Part shown: one piece after another, positions 9,058-16,865 of the stretch
Layout: each line of letters starts with the position of its first letter
How positions within the stretch are numbered: position 1 is the stretch's first letter
Assembly: GCA_934162195.1 (NCBI GenBank)
Contig: CAKPHO010000001.1
Span: 116,398-180,397, forward strand
Length of the DNA stretch: 64,000 nucleotides
Direction of reading: 5' to 3'
DNA from: an uncultured Bacilli bacterium
Lineage (GTDB): Bacteria; Bacillota_I; Bacilli_A; RF39; UBA660
Program-made: the position numbers and the translations under genes
Notes under the pieces: model-generated
The model's input: the letters and a program-made list of their open reading frames with translations, nothing else
Databases searched by the model: none
What the model was told of the DNA's origin: nothing

Positions 9058-10512
9058 ATGAAGAAAGTATTTTTAATTATTTTTATTTTAGTTCTTTCTA
9101 GTGTTACTGTTTTTCTGGGGCTTTCAACCCAAAAAAGTTCACAACCTAACACATATTATCAAGTAACTCTAGATGGTGAATTAATTGGTAATATCAAGTC
9201 TAAAAGACAGTTAGAAAAATATATAAGCAATACAGAAGAGTATTTAAAAAACAAATATAATATAAATGAAGTATATGCTCCTAATGGATTAGAAATAAAA
9301 AAGATAGTTAGTTATACCGAAGATATAAAAGATGTTGGTGAAATATATAATTTAATTCAAGATAAGAAACCTTTTACGGTTAAAGGGTATCAATTAACTA
9401 TATATAATGATGACAATAGTCAAAAAATATATGTTATAGATGATAGTATTTATAAAACATCTTTAGAAAATTCAATAAAAACATTTGTGGGGACAGATGC
9501 CTATAACAACTATATATCTAAGAATCAAGCAAAAATTAAAGATACAGGTACATATATAAATAATATATATATTGAGAATAATATGAGTATAAAAGATGCT
9601 TATATACCTGCTACTGAAAAAATATATACCTCAGCTGAAGAACTTACTAAATATTTATTATTTGGTACAACAGACCAACAAAAAAAATATGTAGTAAATT
9701 TAGGAGATACAATGGAACAAGTCGCATTTGATAATGAGATAAGTGTGGAAGAGTTATTAATCTCTAATCCACAGTTTAAAAATTCAAATGCATTGTTGTA
9801 TCCGGGACAGGAATTAGTAATAGGAATTTTAGATCCACAAATAAAGGTAACTGTTGAACAACAGGTTGTTGAAGATCTTGTTGATTCATATAAAACAATA
9901 GAGGAAGTTGATGAAACATTAAACTATGGTGTTACAAAGGTAACACAACAAGGTGAAGATGGATTATTAAGAATCAAACAAGATGTAAAAATTACTAATG
10001 GTACAACAGTGTACGTAAAACAAATATCAAAAGAATCTTTAAAACCAGCTATAAATAAAATTATTGTAAAAGGTGGTAAGAGAACCTACGGTATTGGTAG
10101 TACTTCTTGGCAATGGCCTACTGATAGTGGATGGACGATATCTTCTAATTATTCTTATAGAATTAACCCAGTTACAGGTAGACGTGAGCTTCATGGAGCT
10201 TTAGATATTGCAGGTACTGGATATGGTTCAAATGTATATGCAGCTAATAGTGGCGTTATTTATAAAAAATCATATGATGGAATAAATGGAAACCACATTA
10301 TTATTAATCATAATAATGGCTATTATACGCAATACAATCATATGAGTAGAATGGAATCACTATCTGTTGGTGATGAAGTAGAAAAAGGTCAAGTAATAGG
10401 ATATATAGGTATGACCGGTCAAGCAACGGGACCACATTTACACTTTGCTGCTTGGTACGGTGGTCCTCCATATCGAGGAACACGTATTAATCCATGGACA
10501 TTATTTAGATAA
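9058..10512 (+). CDS. Cell-wall M23 endopeptidase with LysM and G5 domains
   Basis: A 484-residue protein with an N-terminal signal anchor (to about residue 24), an N-terminal region of unknown fold, a LysM wall-binding motif (about 222-265, YVVNLGDTMEQVAFDNEIS to LLYPGQELVIG), a G5-like domain (about 268-345) and a C-terminal M23 peptidase (about 355-484). Zinc ligands are H379 and D383 in HGALDIA and the HLHF pair H460/H462. The order LysM-G5-M23 matches wall-bound endopeptidases of Firmicutes that cut peptide cross-links during growth or spore development. Ribosome site CGAGGTTGATG. It has its own promoter and a strong terminator, so it is a single-gene unit. Confidence 0.88.
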   Translation: MKKVFLIIFILVLSSVTVFLGLSTQKSSQPNTYYQVTLDGELIGNIKSKRQLEKYISNTEEYLKNKYNINEVYAPNGLEIKKIVSYTEDIKDVGEIYNLIQDKKPFTVKGYQLTIYNDDNSQKIYVIDDSIYKTSLENSIKTFVGTDAYNNYISKNQAKIKDTGTYINNIYIENNMSIKDAYIPATEKIYTSAEELTKYLLFGTTDQQKKYVVNLGDTMEQVAFDNEISVEELLISNPQFKNSNALLYPGQELVIGILDPQIKVTVEQQVVEDLVDSYKTIEEVDETLNYGVTKVTQQGEDGLLRIKQDVKITNGTTVYVKQISKESLKPAINKIIVKGGKRTYGIGSTSWQWPTDSGWTISSNYSYRINPVTGRRELHGALDIAGTGYGSNVYAANSGVIYKKSYDGINGNHIIINHNNGYYTQYNHMSRMESLSVGDEVEKGQVIGYIGMTGQATGPHLHFAAWYGGPPYRGTRINPWTLFR

Positions 10513-10536
10513 CATCTCAAAAGAGATGTTTTTCTT
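10511..10536 (+). terminator. Rho-independent terminator
   Basis: AACATCTC pairs with GAGATGTT around an AAAA loop, followed by TTTCTT. It starts at the stop codon of the M23 gene. Confidence 0.8.
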
Positions 10537-10574
10537 ATGAATTTTATAGTATAATAAAAAAGGAGAGTGATAAA

Positions 10575-11018
10575 ATGAAAATAATAATTGGTAATGATCA
10601 CCGCGGTTTAAAATTAAAAGAACAAATATTAAAATATTTATTATCAAAAAATTATGATGTAGAAAATATAGGAACTGATACAGACGCTTCAGTTAATTAT
10701 CCTGAATATGCCCTAAAACTATGTGAAAAAGTAAAAAAAGAAAATGGCTTAGGAATTTTAATATGCGGAACAGGAATAGGTATGAGCATTGTTGCTAATA
10801 AAGTAAATGGAATTATATGTGGAAAAGTAAATACTGTAGAAGAAGCAGAGTTAACAAAATCACATAATTATGCCAATGTTATAGCGCTATCTTCTAAATT
10901 ATCTAAGAGAACAGCGATAAAGATGGTTGAGACATTTATAAAAACTCCAAATTCAAATGAAGAAAGACATATAAAACGGGTTCAAGAAATAAGAGAAATA
11001 GAGAAAAATAATGCTTAA
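10575..11018 (+). CDS. rpiB: Ribose-5-phosphate isomerase B (RpiB/LacAB family)
   Basis: A 147-residue sugar-phosphate isomerase, the usual length. Catalytic signatures are present: NDHRG near the start (the Asp-His pair), ICGTGIGMS with the catalytic cysteine near residue 66, the SHNYANV histidine near 98, and the phosphate-binding arginine in ERHIKR. The chemistry in this family is interconversion of ribose 5-phosphate and ribulose 5-phosphate in the non-oxidative pentose phosphate pathway; related LacAB enzymes act on galactose 6-phosphate, but no tagatose genes are nearby. The ATG follows AAAGGAGAGTGA. It overlaps the next small membrane protein gene by 8 nt, so the two are co-translated. 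Confidence 0.9.
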   Translation: MKIIIGNDHRGLKLKEQILKYLLSKNYDVENIGTDTDASVNYPEYALKLCEKVKKENGLGILICGTGIGMSIVANKVNGIICGKVNTVEEAELTKSHNYANVIALSSKLSKRTAIKMVETFIKTPNSNEERHIKRVQEIREIEKNNA

Positions 11019-11205
11019 AACAATTCTTTATATAATTGTAGTTATCATGTCTATCTGGGCTTTAGATAGTATTAATATAACTAACTTATTTAAAAAAAAT
11101 AGATATTATCAAGCTAGAGTTTTATATCTATTTGTTTCTATGGCTTTAGCCTATTTAGTAGTAAACTTTTTATATGATTTCTTTCTTTTTTCAAAATTTA
11201 TATAA
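11011..11205 (+). CDS. Small membrane protein, DUF1146 (YwzB-like)
   Basis: A 64-residue protein with two hydrophobic segments (about residues 3-20 and 38-60) joined by a basic loop containing FKKNRYYQARVLYLFVSMAL. This loop-plus-helix pattern matches the DUF1146 family of small integral membrane proteins found near cell-wall and ATP-synthase genes in Firmicutes; its function is unknown. It overlaps rpiB by 8 nt and ends in a strong terminator, so rpiB and this gene form one transcript. The start codon has no separate ribosome site beyond the A-rich end of rpiB, as expected for coupling. Confidence 0.7.
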   Translation: MLKTILYIIVVIMSIWALDSINITNLFKKNRYYQARVLYLFVSMALAYLVVNFLYDFFLFSKFI

Positions 11206-11228
11206 GCTAAGTTTTTTAGCTTTTTTTT
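11204..11228 (+). terminator. Rho-independent terminator after the rpiB operon
   Basis: AAGCTAA (11204-11210) pairs with TTAGCTT (11216-11222) around GTTTT and runs into eight T residues. Confidence 0.8.
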
Positions 11229-11279
11229 GACAAAAAATGTCCATAATATAACATATAATAAAAAAAAAGAAGGTATATT

Positions 11280-12194
11280 ATGAAAAAAATCATTTTAATC
11301 ATTTTAGCAATTATTTTTATCCCATATATCATTGTAAGTTTATTCATAAGAACTGATGATATAAAATTTTATTATAAAGAAGGAATGAATGTTAGAGTAA
11401 AAAGAGAACAAACTAATACTATAGAAGTTGTTCCTTTTGAAGATTATGTTGTTGGTGTTTTAGCAGGAGAAATGCCAGTAAATTTTGAGTTAGAAGCACT
11501 AAAAGCCCAAGCAGTAGCAGCTAGAACTTATGTTATGAAAAAAATGAGTGATAATAGAAACAAAGATTATGATATTGTTGATACAGTACAAAATCAAGTA
11601 TATATTAGTGATGAAGAGCTAAAAGATAAATGGAAAGATAAATATCAAGAACGAATTAATAAAGTAAAAAGAGCTGTATTAGAAACAAAAGGAGAATATT
11701 TGTCTTATAATGGCAAAGTAATAGAAGCTTTCTTTTTTTCTACAAGTGTAGGAAAAACAGAAAATAGTGAAGAAGTTTTTAAACAGTCTCTTCCATATCT
11801 TAGAAGTGTAGATTCAACTTGGGATGAAGAAGTATCCCCTGTATTTAATGATTCAAAAGAATATAGTATGCAGGAATTTTATGAACGCTTAAATTTAAAA
11901 TATTCTGATAAAATTAAAGTAGAAATTTTGAATACTACTAGTACTGGTAGGATAAAGAATATTAAAATTAATAACAAAAAATTTACTGGTAGTGAGGTAT
12001 ATAAAAACTTAAATTTACGTTCAACCTTTTTTGAAATAAATCAAATTGGCAGTAATGTTATTATCAATACCAAAGGATATGGTCATGGAGTAGGAATGAG
12101 TCAATATGGAGCTCTGGCAATGGCGAAAAAAGGTTATAAATATGATGAAATACTAAAATATTATTATCAAAATATTCAAATTGAAAAAATTTAA
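11280..12194 (+). CDS. spoIID: Stage II sporulation protein D (lytic transglycosylase)
   Basis: A 304-residue SpoIID/LytB protein with one N-terminal membrane anchor (residues 3-24). Conserved blocks: VPFEDYVVGVLAGEMP (about 52-67, with the catalytic Glu), ALKAQAVAARTYV, DTVQNQVY, AFFFSTSVGKTENSEEVF and the C-terminal GYGHGVGMSQYGA with zinc-associated His. In Bacillus SpoIID cleaves glycan strands during engulfment together with SpoIIP and SpoIIM, none of which is in this window. It precedes a spoIIQ-like gene and spoIIID, an order resembling Bacillus. Upstream a CATATAAT stretch (11252-11259) resembles a SigE-type -10, but I cannot see a matching -35. Ribosome site AAGAAGG. Confidence 0.92.
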   Translation: MKKIILIILAIIFIPYIIVSLFIRTDDIKFYYKEGMNVRVKREQTNTIEVVPFEDYVVGVLAGEMPVNFELEALKAQAVAARTYVMKKMSDNRNKDYDIVDTVQNQVYISDEELKDKWKDKYQERINKVKRAVLETKGEYLSYNGKVIEAFFFSTSVGKTENSEEVFKQSLPYLRSVDSTWDEEVSPVFNDSKEYSMQEFYERLNLKYSDKIKVEILNTTSTGRIKNIKINNKKFTGSEVYKNLNLRSTFFEINQIGSNVIINTKGYGHGVGMSQYGALAMAKKGYKYDEILKYYYQNIQIEKI

Positions 12195-12248
12195 AAAAAT
12201 TAGTATAAATAAATCACTTTCTGTTCAAACTTAAAATGAGGTGAGAAA

Positions 12249-12878
12249 GTGAAAAGAAGAAAATTAAAAAAAGCTGTTGTGTATAGTTTATATGCCTTGG
12301 GATTTGTAATGTTACTAGGAACATTATATTTAATAGAAGGGATGTTTCCATCAAATAGTTTTAATGGAGTAGATGATGGTTATGTAAATAAGACAATTAT
12401 AGAAGAAGATGTACCTGTTATCAATACTGCAGATACTATAGTAAGACCTTATTTAGTTAATGATGTAACTATAGTTAAAAATTATTATGACTATAAAAGC
12501 GAAGCAGAAACCCAGGAAAAATCATTAATATACTATGAAAATACATATTTGCAAAATAGCGGTATTAGCTATGGGAGAGAGGCATCATTTGATGTGGTTT
12601 CTATTTTAGATGGTACTGTAACTTCTGTTAAGGAAGATCAAAATTTAGGTAAAATTGTAGAAGTAACACATAGTAATGATATTATAAGTATTTATCAAAG
12701 TTTAAGTGATGTTAAGGTAAAAGAAAATCAAGAAATTAAACAAGGTGATATTATTGGAACTAGTGGTACTTGTAATATCGAAAACGATTTAAAAAATCAT
12801 TTACATTTTGAAATGATTGTAAAAGGATCAATTGTAAATCCTGAAAATTACTATGATAAAAAAATTTCTGAATTATAG
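12249..12878 (+). CDS. spoIIQ: SpoIIQ-like engulfment protein with degenerate M23 domain
   Basis: A 209-residue protein with one membrane anchor (about 9-30) and an extracytoplasmic M23/LytM-like domain. It starts with GTG preceded by GAGGTGA. The block FDVVSILDGTVTSV, EVTHSNDIISIYQSLSDV and NHLHFEMIVKGSIVNP aligns well with SpoIIQ, which sits in the forespore membrane and binds SpoIIIAH across the septum. The first zinc motif (H-x-G-x-D) is replaced by SGISYGREAS, with no His or Asp, while HLHFE is kept; Bacillus SpoIIQ is similarly non-catalytic. The location between spoIID and spoIIID supports the call. It is shorter than Bacillus SpoIIQ, mainly at the C-terminus. Confidence 0.85.
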   Translation: MKRRKLKKAVVYSLYALGFVMLLGTLYLIEGMFPSNSFNGVDDGYVNKTIIEEDVPVINTADTIVRPYLVNDVTIVKNYYDYKSEAETQEKSLIYYENTYLQNSGISYGREASFDVVSILDGTVTSVKEDQNLGKIVEVTHSNDIISIYQSLSDVKVKENQEIKQGDIIGTSGTCNIENDLKNHLHFEMIVKGSIVNPENYYDKKISEL

Positions 12879-12894
12879 AGCTTAGCTCTTTTTT
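12877..12894 (+). terminator. Short hairpin with T run after spoIIQ
   Basis: AGAGC pairs with GCTCT around a TTA loop and is followed by TTTTT. The five-pair stem makes it a weak terminator; partial read-through into spoIIID is possible. Confidence 0.45.
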
Positions 12895-12940
12895 AGAATA
12901 AAAACACCTCTAACTTATATAATTTATTAAGGGGTGTAAT

Positions 12941-13195
12941 ATGTTTAATAATATTTCTAATCGCGTTTTAGAGGAAGCTAATTATATTATAGAAACACAT
13001 GATACTATAAGAGATTTGGCTAAAATTTTTAAAGTTTCAAAAAGTACTGTTCATAAGGATTTACATGAAAGGTTACTTAAAATAGATAGAGATAAGTTTG
13101 ATATTGTAGATAAAATCTTAAAATATCATACAGAAATAAGACATATTAGAGGTGGCGAATCGACAAAACAAAAATATTTAAATATAAATGGTTGA
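12941..13195 (+). CDS. spoIIID: Sporulation transcription regulator SpoIIID
   Basis: An 84-residue helix-turn-helix protein. SNRVLEEANYIIETHDTIRD followed by LAKIFKVSKSTVHKDLHERL (helix-turn-helix at about residues 27-46) is the diagnostic SpoIIID sequence, and the basic C-terminus (RGGESTKQKYL) matches too. In Bacillus it controls many mother-cell genes in the SigE regulon. As in Bacillus it is immediately followed by mbl; its TGA stop overlaps a possible TTG start of the mbl frame. The ribosome site GGGGTG could pair with CACCTC about 20 nt upstream, which may limit translation. It lies downstream of spoIIQ with only a weak terminator between. Confidence 0.95.
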   Translation: MFNNISNRVLEEANYIIETHDTIRDLAKIFKVSKSTVHKDLHERLLKIDRDKFDIVDKILKYHTEIRHIRGGESTKQKYLNING

Positions 13196-13215
13196 AAAGG
13201 AAAGTGAATGTTCAA

Positions 13216-14208
13216 ATGTTTGCAAAAGATATAGGAATAGATTTGGGAACAGCTAATGTTTTAGTATATATTAAAGGACAAGGAATAGTCCTAAATGAAC
13301 CAAGTGTTGTAGCACTAGATGCTGAAACGAGAAAACCATTAGCTGTTGGAAGTGAAGCAAGAGAAATGCTAGGAAGAACCCCAGGAACGGTAATTGCTAT
13401 TAGGCCTATGAAAGATGGTGTAATTGCTGATTTTGATGTAACAGAAACAATGCTTAATTATTTTATAAAAAAAATAAATGGTAAAAGTGTATTTACGAGA
13501 CCACGAATACTAATTTGCTGTCCATCAAATATAACTGGCGTTGAAAAGAATGCTATTAAAGAGGCTGCTGAAAGAACTGGAGCTAAAAGAGTATTTTTGG
13601 AAGAAGAACCTAAGGTAGCGGCTATAGGTGCCGGACTTGACATATCAAAACCTGGAGGAAATATGGTTATTGATATTGGTGGCGGAACAACTGATATTGC
13701 AGTATTATCTTTAGGTGGAATAGTTACTAGTGCATCAATTAAAACCGCCGGAAACACTTTTGATACAGATATTGTAAAATATATAAAAGATAAATATAAA
13801 TTGCTAATTGGAGATAGAACAGCTGAAGAAATAAAAATTACAATAGGTAATGTATACAAAGCTGATGAAAAAGAAAAAATGCAAGTTAGAGGTAGAGATA
13901 TGGTATCTGGTTTACCTAGTACAATATCTATTACTTCTAAAGAAGTAGAGGAAGCATTAAAAGATAGTATAGATACAATTATACATACAGCTAAAAGTGT
14001 TTTAGAAAAAACACCACCGGAATTATCGGCCGATATTATTGATAAAGGAATTGTTATTACTGGTGGAGGCGCTTTAATTAGGGGATTTAGTGATTTATTA
14101 TCACATGAATTAAAAGTGCCAGTGTTTATTGCCGAAAGTCCTTTAACTTGTGTTGTTGAAGGTGCAGGGATGATGTTAGATAACATAAATAAATTAATAA
14201 TAAGATAA
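13216..14208 (+). CDS. mbl: Cell-shape protein Mbl (MreB family actin)
   Basis: A 330-residue MreB-family actin, close to Bacillus Mbl in length. Nucleotide-binding blocks are visible: GIDLGTANVLVYIKG, DIGGGTTDIAVLSLGG and GIVITGGGALIRG. The frame is open from a TTG at 13192, but Mbl proteins start MFA-K/R-DIGIDLGTANVL, which places the start at the ATG at 13216; AGGAAAGTGA lies upstream of it. Filaments of this protein direct lateral wall synthesis along the cylinder. The spoIIID-mbl pairing is conserved in Bacillus, supporting Mbl rather than MreB. A terminator follows at 14211-14240. Confidence 0.93.
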   Translation: MFAKDIGIDLGTANVLVYIKGQGIVLNEPSVVALDAETRKPLAVGSEAREMLGRTPGTVIAIRPMKDGVIADFDVTETMLNYFIKKINGKSVFTRPRILICCPSNITGVEKNAIKEAAERTGAKRVFLEEEPKVAAIGAGLDISKPGGNMVIDIGGGTTDIAVLSLGGIVTSASIKTAGNTFDTDIVKYIKDKYKLLIGDRTAEEIKITIGNVYKADEKEKMQVRGRDMVSGLPSTISITSKEVEEALKDSIDTIIHTAKSVLEKTPPELSADIIDKGIVITGGGALIRGFSDLLSHELKVPVFIAESPLTCVVEGAGMMLDNINKLIIR

Positions 14209-14210
14209 TG

Positions 14211-14240
14211 GTGCACTTGTAAAATAATTGCACTTTTTTT
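14211..14240 (+). terminator. Rho-independent terminator after mbl
   Basis: GTGCA (14211-14215) pairs with TGCAC (14229-14233) across a 13-nt loop and is followed by seven T residues. Confidence 0.6.
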
Positions 14241-14248
14241 CTTATTAC

Positions 14249-14277
14249 TTTATATTATTAATTAATTATGTTATAAT
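14249..14277 (+). promoter_or_regulatory. SigA promoter of the tagO-like gene
   Basis: TTTATA (14249-14254), 17-bp spacer, TATAAT (14272-14277) with TGT just upstream (extended -10). The ATG is at 14293. Confidence 0.6.
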
Positions 14278-14292
14278 GAAGTAGGTGATTTT

Positions 14293-15354
14293 ATGACTCA
14301 AGAAGTATTAATAAAAATTATGATGATGGTAATTTCAACATTTTTGTTAGTTGCATTTCTTATACCGTTTATTAAAAAAATAGCAATTCATATTGATGCA
14401 ATGGATATTCCAAACGCTAGAAAAGTACATACAAAGCCAATGCCTCGACTTGGAGGATTAGGAATTTACTTAGGATTTTTGTTTGGTTATATGATATTTG
14501 GTCAACACAGTGAAACAATGAACTCCATTTTGATAGGAAGTTTTATAATTGTACTTACAGGAGTAGTTGATGATATCAAACCTTTAAAAGCTTCAACACA
14601 GTTTATAGGTCAATTAGTCGCATCACTAATAGTAGTATTTTATGGAAATATTGTTTTAAAAGATATTAGTGCTTTTGGAATATATATCAATTTTAGTATC
14701 CTATCTTATCCACTTACAATATTCTTCATATTAGGATGCATAAATTGTATGAATTTAATTGATGGATTAGATGGACTAGCATCAGGTATCAGTTCAATTT
14801 ACTTTTTAACAATAGGTATTATTACGACAATTAAAGGATCAACAGGATTAGATTTTGTCTTAACTTTTGTAATGTTAGGATCAACTCTAGGATTCCTTGT
14901 TCATAACTTTTATCCAGCTAGTATTTTCATGGGTCAAAGTGGTTCGATGTTCTTAGGATTTATAGTAGCAGTAATTGCTTTACTAGGATTTAAAAACGTA
15001 ACAATGACCTCATTAATAATACCACTTTTAATATTAGCGATTCCTATTTTAGATACATTATTTGCTATTATAAGAAGATTATTAAAAGGAGAAAATCCTT
15101 CTAAACCAGATAAATTTCACATTCATCATCAATTGTTAAATCGTAATTTTTCACAAAGAACTACCGTATTAATTATATATGCAGTAAACTTACTTTTCTC
15201 TTTTGCATCAATTGTTTATGTTTTAAAAGATAGAATACTAGGGTATATAATTTATAGCATTCTTCTTGTTATGGTAGTATTATTTGTCGCTAAAACAAAC
15301 GTGATATTAGATGACGAACAAAAAGATAAATTATTTAAAGTAAAGAAGAAATAG
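14293..15354 (+). CDS. tagO: TagO/WecA-like undecaprenyl-phosphate sugar-1-phosphate transferase with altered active site
   Basis: A 353-residue polytopic protein of the MraY/WecA family. Motifs: PMPRLGGLGIYLGF, VDDIKPLKASTQF (Asp-Asp pair), NCMNLIDGLDGLASG and FHIHHQLLNRNFS; the HIHH box assigns it to the TagO/WecA branch that starts wall teichoic acid or related polymers with GlcNAc-1-P. The block usually read as M-G-D-x-G-S is here MGQSGSMFLGF: residue 215 is Gln (CAA, 14935-14937) in place of the family Asp implicated in Mg binding and catalysis. The rest looks intact, so the protein may be inactive or use a changed mechanism. Ribosome site GTAGGTGAT. Confidence 0.85.
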   Translation: MTQEVLIKIMMMVISTFLLVAFLIPFIKKIAIHIDAMDIPNARKVHTKPMPRLGGLGIYLGFLFGYMIFGQHSETMNSILIGSFIIVLTGVVDDIKPLKASTQFIGQLVASLIVVFYGNIVLKDISAFGIYINFSILSYPLTIFFILGCINCMNLIDGLDGLASGISSIYFLTIGIITTIKGSTGLDFVLTFVMLGSTLGFLVHNFYPASIFMGQSGSMFLGFIVAVIALLGFKNVTMTSLIIPLLILAIPILDTLFAIIRRLLKGENPSKPDKFHIHHQLLNRNFSQRTTVLIIYAVNLLFSFASIVYVLKDRILGYIIYSILLVMVVLFVAKTNVILDDEQKDKLFKVKKK

Positions 15355-15377
15355 ATGTTAATAGCATCTATTTTTTG
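15349..15377 (+). terminator. Rho-independent terminator
   Basis: AAATAGATG pairs perfectly with CATCTATTT (9 pairs) around TTAATAG and continues into a T run; it overlaps the stop codon of the tagO-like gene. Confidence 0.8.
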
Positions 15378-15420
15378 TATAAAATAATATAAACTTTTCC
15401 ACAATAAAATAGGTGATAAA

Positions 15421-16143
15421 ATGAATGTTAATATGGTGGAAATCTTAGATGTAATTTTAAGAGCATTAATTTCTTTAATTGCTTTGTTTTCAGTTACCAA
15501 GTTACTAGGAAAAAAACAAGTGTCACAGCTATCTTTATTTGATTATGTGATAGGTATATCGATAGGTAACTTTGCTGCTGAAATGACAACTGATTTAGAT
15601 TTACCTTATACATATGGTGTTGTTGCAGTCTTAATATTTGGTTTAGTAGCGTATTTAGTATCAGTTTTTACTATGAAAAGTATTTCCTTGCGTAGATTTT
15701 TTATAGGCACTCCAACAGTTTTAATTCAAGAAGGAAAGATTCTTATGAAAGGATTAAAACAAGTTAAGTTTGATGTTAATGATCTATTAGAAGAATGCAG
15801 AGGAAATGGCTATTTTGATATAAGCCAAATAGAATACGCTTTAATGGAGGCAAATGGTAAACTTAGTATTCTTCCTAAGGGAGAAAATTTTCCTGTAACA
15901 ATTAAAGATATGAATATAAAGCCAGAAAAACAGAGTTTGTGCGCCAACGTAATTATTGATGGAAAAATAATGCATACAAATTTAAAAAATATGAATAAAG
16001 ATAAAAAATGGTTAGTGCAAGAATTAAAAATAAAAGGATATAAGACATTTGAAAATATTTTATTAGCAACTTTAGATAACAATGAAAAGGTTACTGTTTA
16101 TGAGAAAAATAATGATATTGAGCCTCTAGTAATATTAGAATAA
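15421..16143 (+). CDS. DUF421 (YetF/YdfR-like) membrane protein
   Basis: A 240-residue protein with three N-terminal hydrophobic segments (to about residue 90) and a soluble C-terminal part. KLLGKKQVSQLSLFDYVIGISIGNFAAEM, split over residues 22-52, is the family hallmark, followed by RRFFIGTPTVLIQEGKI and the cytoplasmic block LLEECRGNGYFDISQIEYAL ending in SILPKGE. Bacillus YetF/YdfS/YrbG proteins share this layout; their C-terminal domains have been linked to spore or stress envelope functions, but the biochemical role is unknown. The ATG follows ATAGGTGATAAA. It converges on the thermonuclease gene, with a shared terminator between them. Confidence 0.85.
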   Translation: MNVNMVEILDVILRALISLIALFSVTKLLGKKQVSQLSLFDYVIGISIGNFAAEMTTDLDLPYTYGVVAVLIFGLVAYLVSVFTMKSISLRRFFIGTPTVLIQEGKILMKGLKQVKFDVNDLLEECRGNGYFDISQIEYALMEANGKLSILPKGENFPVTIKDMNIKPEKQSLCANVIIDGKIMHTNLKNMNKDKKWLVQELKIKGYKTFENILLATLDNNEKVTVYEKNNDIEPLVILE

Positions 16144-16173
16144 AAAAATATGGCTTAAACACCATATTTTTTT
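16142..16173. terminator. Bidirectional terminator between convergent genes
   Basis: AAAAAAATATGG (16142-16153) pairs with CCATATTTTTTT (16162-16173) around an 8-nt loop. The A/T arms give a T run on either strand, serving the DUF421 gene and the thermonuclease gene. Confidence 0.85.
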
Positions 16174-16757
16174 AATTGTTTCTTTATTTTTTTAGCTTTA
16201 GATTTAGTAAGTTTCCCAGTAAAAAGTAAAACCCCCGCACCTAATATTGTAAGCCCTATCATTAAATAATTTTTTGGTTCTTCCTTATAATCTCCCCAAA
16301 TACCAATTTTATTAGCTTTGCTGATACTTTGATGATCTTCTAAAGTCCCTGCATATTTATAATTTCCATAAAGATATGCAACTTCAGCTAGCCCTTCTTT
16401 TATTAATTCATCTTGAAGTAGGTAATCGTCAACCCAAACCCAAACTAAATCACGGTCATATTTATCTTTTTTATCACTATTTTCATCATATTCAATTTCA
16501 ATCTTTTTCGCATTTGTAAGTTTAGAACAAGTGTAATCACTAGCTTCTTTACCAAGAGGTTCAACTCCCTTTGTAGGATGTTTAGTTTCAGGAGTATCAA
16601 TAGCAAGAAATCTAATTTTAATTGTTTCTCCATTTAAATTAACTTTAGCTGTATCACCATCTATACAACTAGCAAAAGTTACTTCGATTTTATCACTAGC
16701 TAAGCAGATATTTATTCCTATAAAAAAACTAAAACATAATACTAATATCTTTTTCAT
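16155..16757 (-). CDS. nuc: Secreted, membrane-anchored thermonuclease (SNase family)
   Basis: A 200-residue protein with an N-terminal signal peptide (to about 20) and a staphylococcal-nuclease domain. The catalytic set is complete: IDGDTAKV (Asp), IRFLAIDTPETKHP (Arg, Asp-Thr, Glu) and KYDRDLVWVW (Arg). Its body aligns along the whole length of Staphylococcus Nuc through LAEVAYLY and KIGIWGDY. A C-terminal hydrophobic helix (about 166-183) followed by a Lys-rich tail suggests it stays attached to the membrane. It should hydrolyse DNA and RNA outside the cell in a Ca-dependent way. Ribosome site AGGTGATAGT. It diverges from typA. Confidence 0.92.
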   Translation of the reverse strand: MKKILVLCFSFFIGINICLASDKIEVTFASCIDGDTAKVNLNGETIKIRFLAIDTPETKHPTKGVEPLGKEASDYTCSKLTNAKKIEIEYDENSDKKDKYDRDLVWVWVDDYLLQDELIKEGLAEVAYLYGNYKYAGTLEDHQSISKANKIGIWGDYKEEPKNYLMIGLTILGAGVLLFTGKLTKSKAKKIKKQLKKYGV

Positions 16758-16812
16758 ACTATCACCTATTTTATTTTATAATAAAAAATTAAAATATGCT
16801 AGAGTAAAAAAC

Positions 16813-16842
16813 TTTACATAAATAATAAAAGTGTGATATAAT
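16813..16842 (+). promoter_or_regulatory. SigA promoter of typA
   Basis: TTTACA (16813-16818), 18-bp spacer, TATAAT (16837-16842) with TGA immediately before it (extended -10). Transcription should start near 16849, just before the TTGGAGAG ribosome site. Confidence 0.7.
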
Positions 16843-16865
16843 ACAGCGGTTGGAGAGATGATAGT

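Noticed and set aside
13458..14216. 252-codon open frame on the minus strand
   Set aside because: It lies wholly antisense to mbl, whose protein is clearly real; composition is shadow-like and there is no ribosome site.
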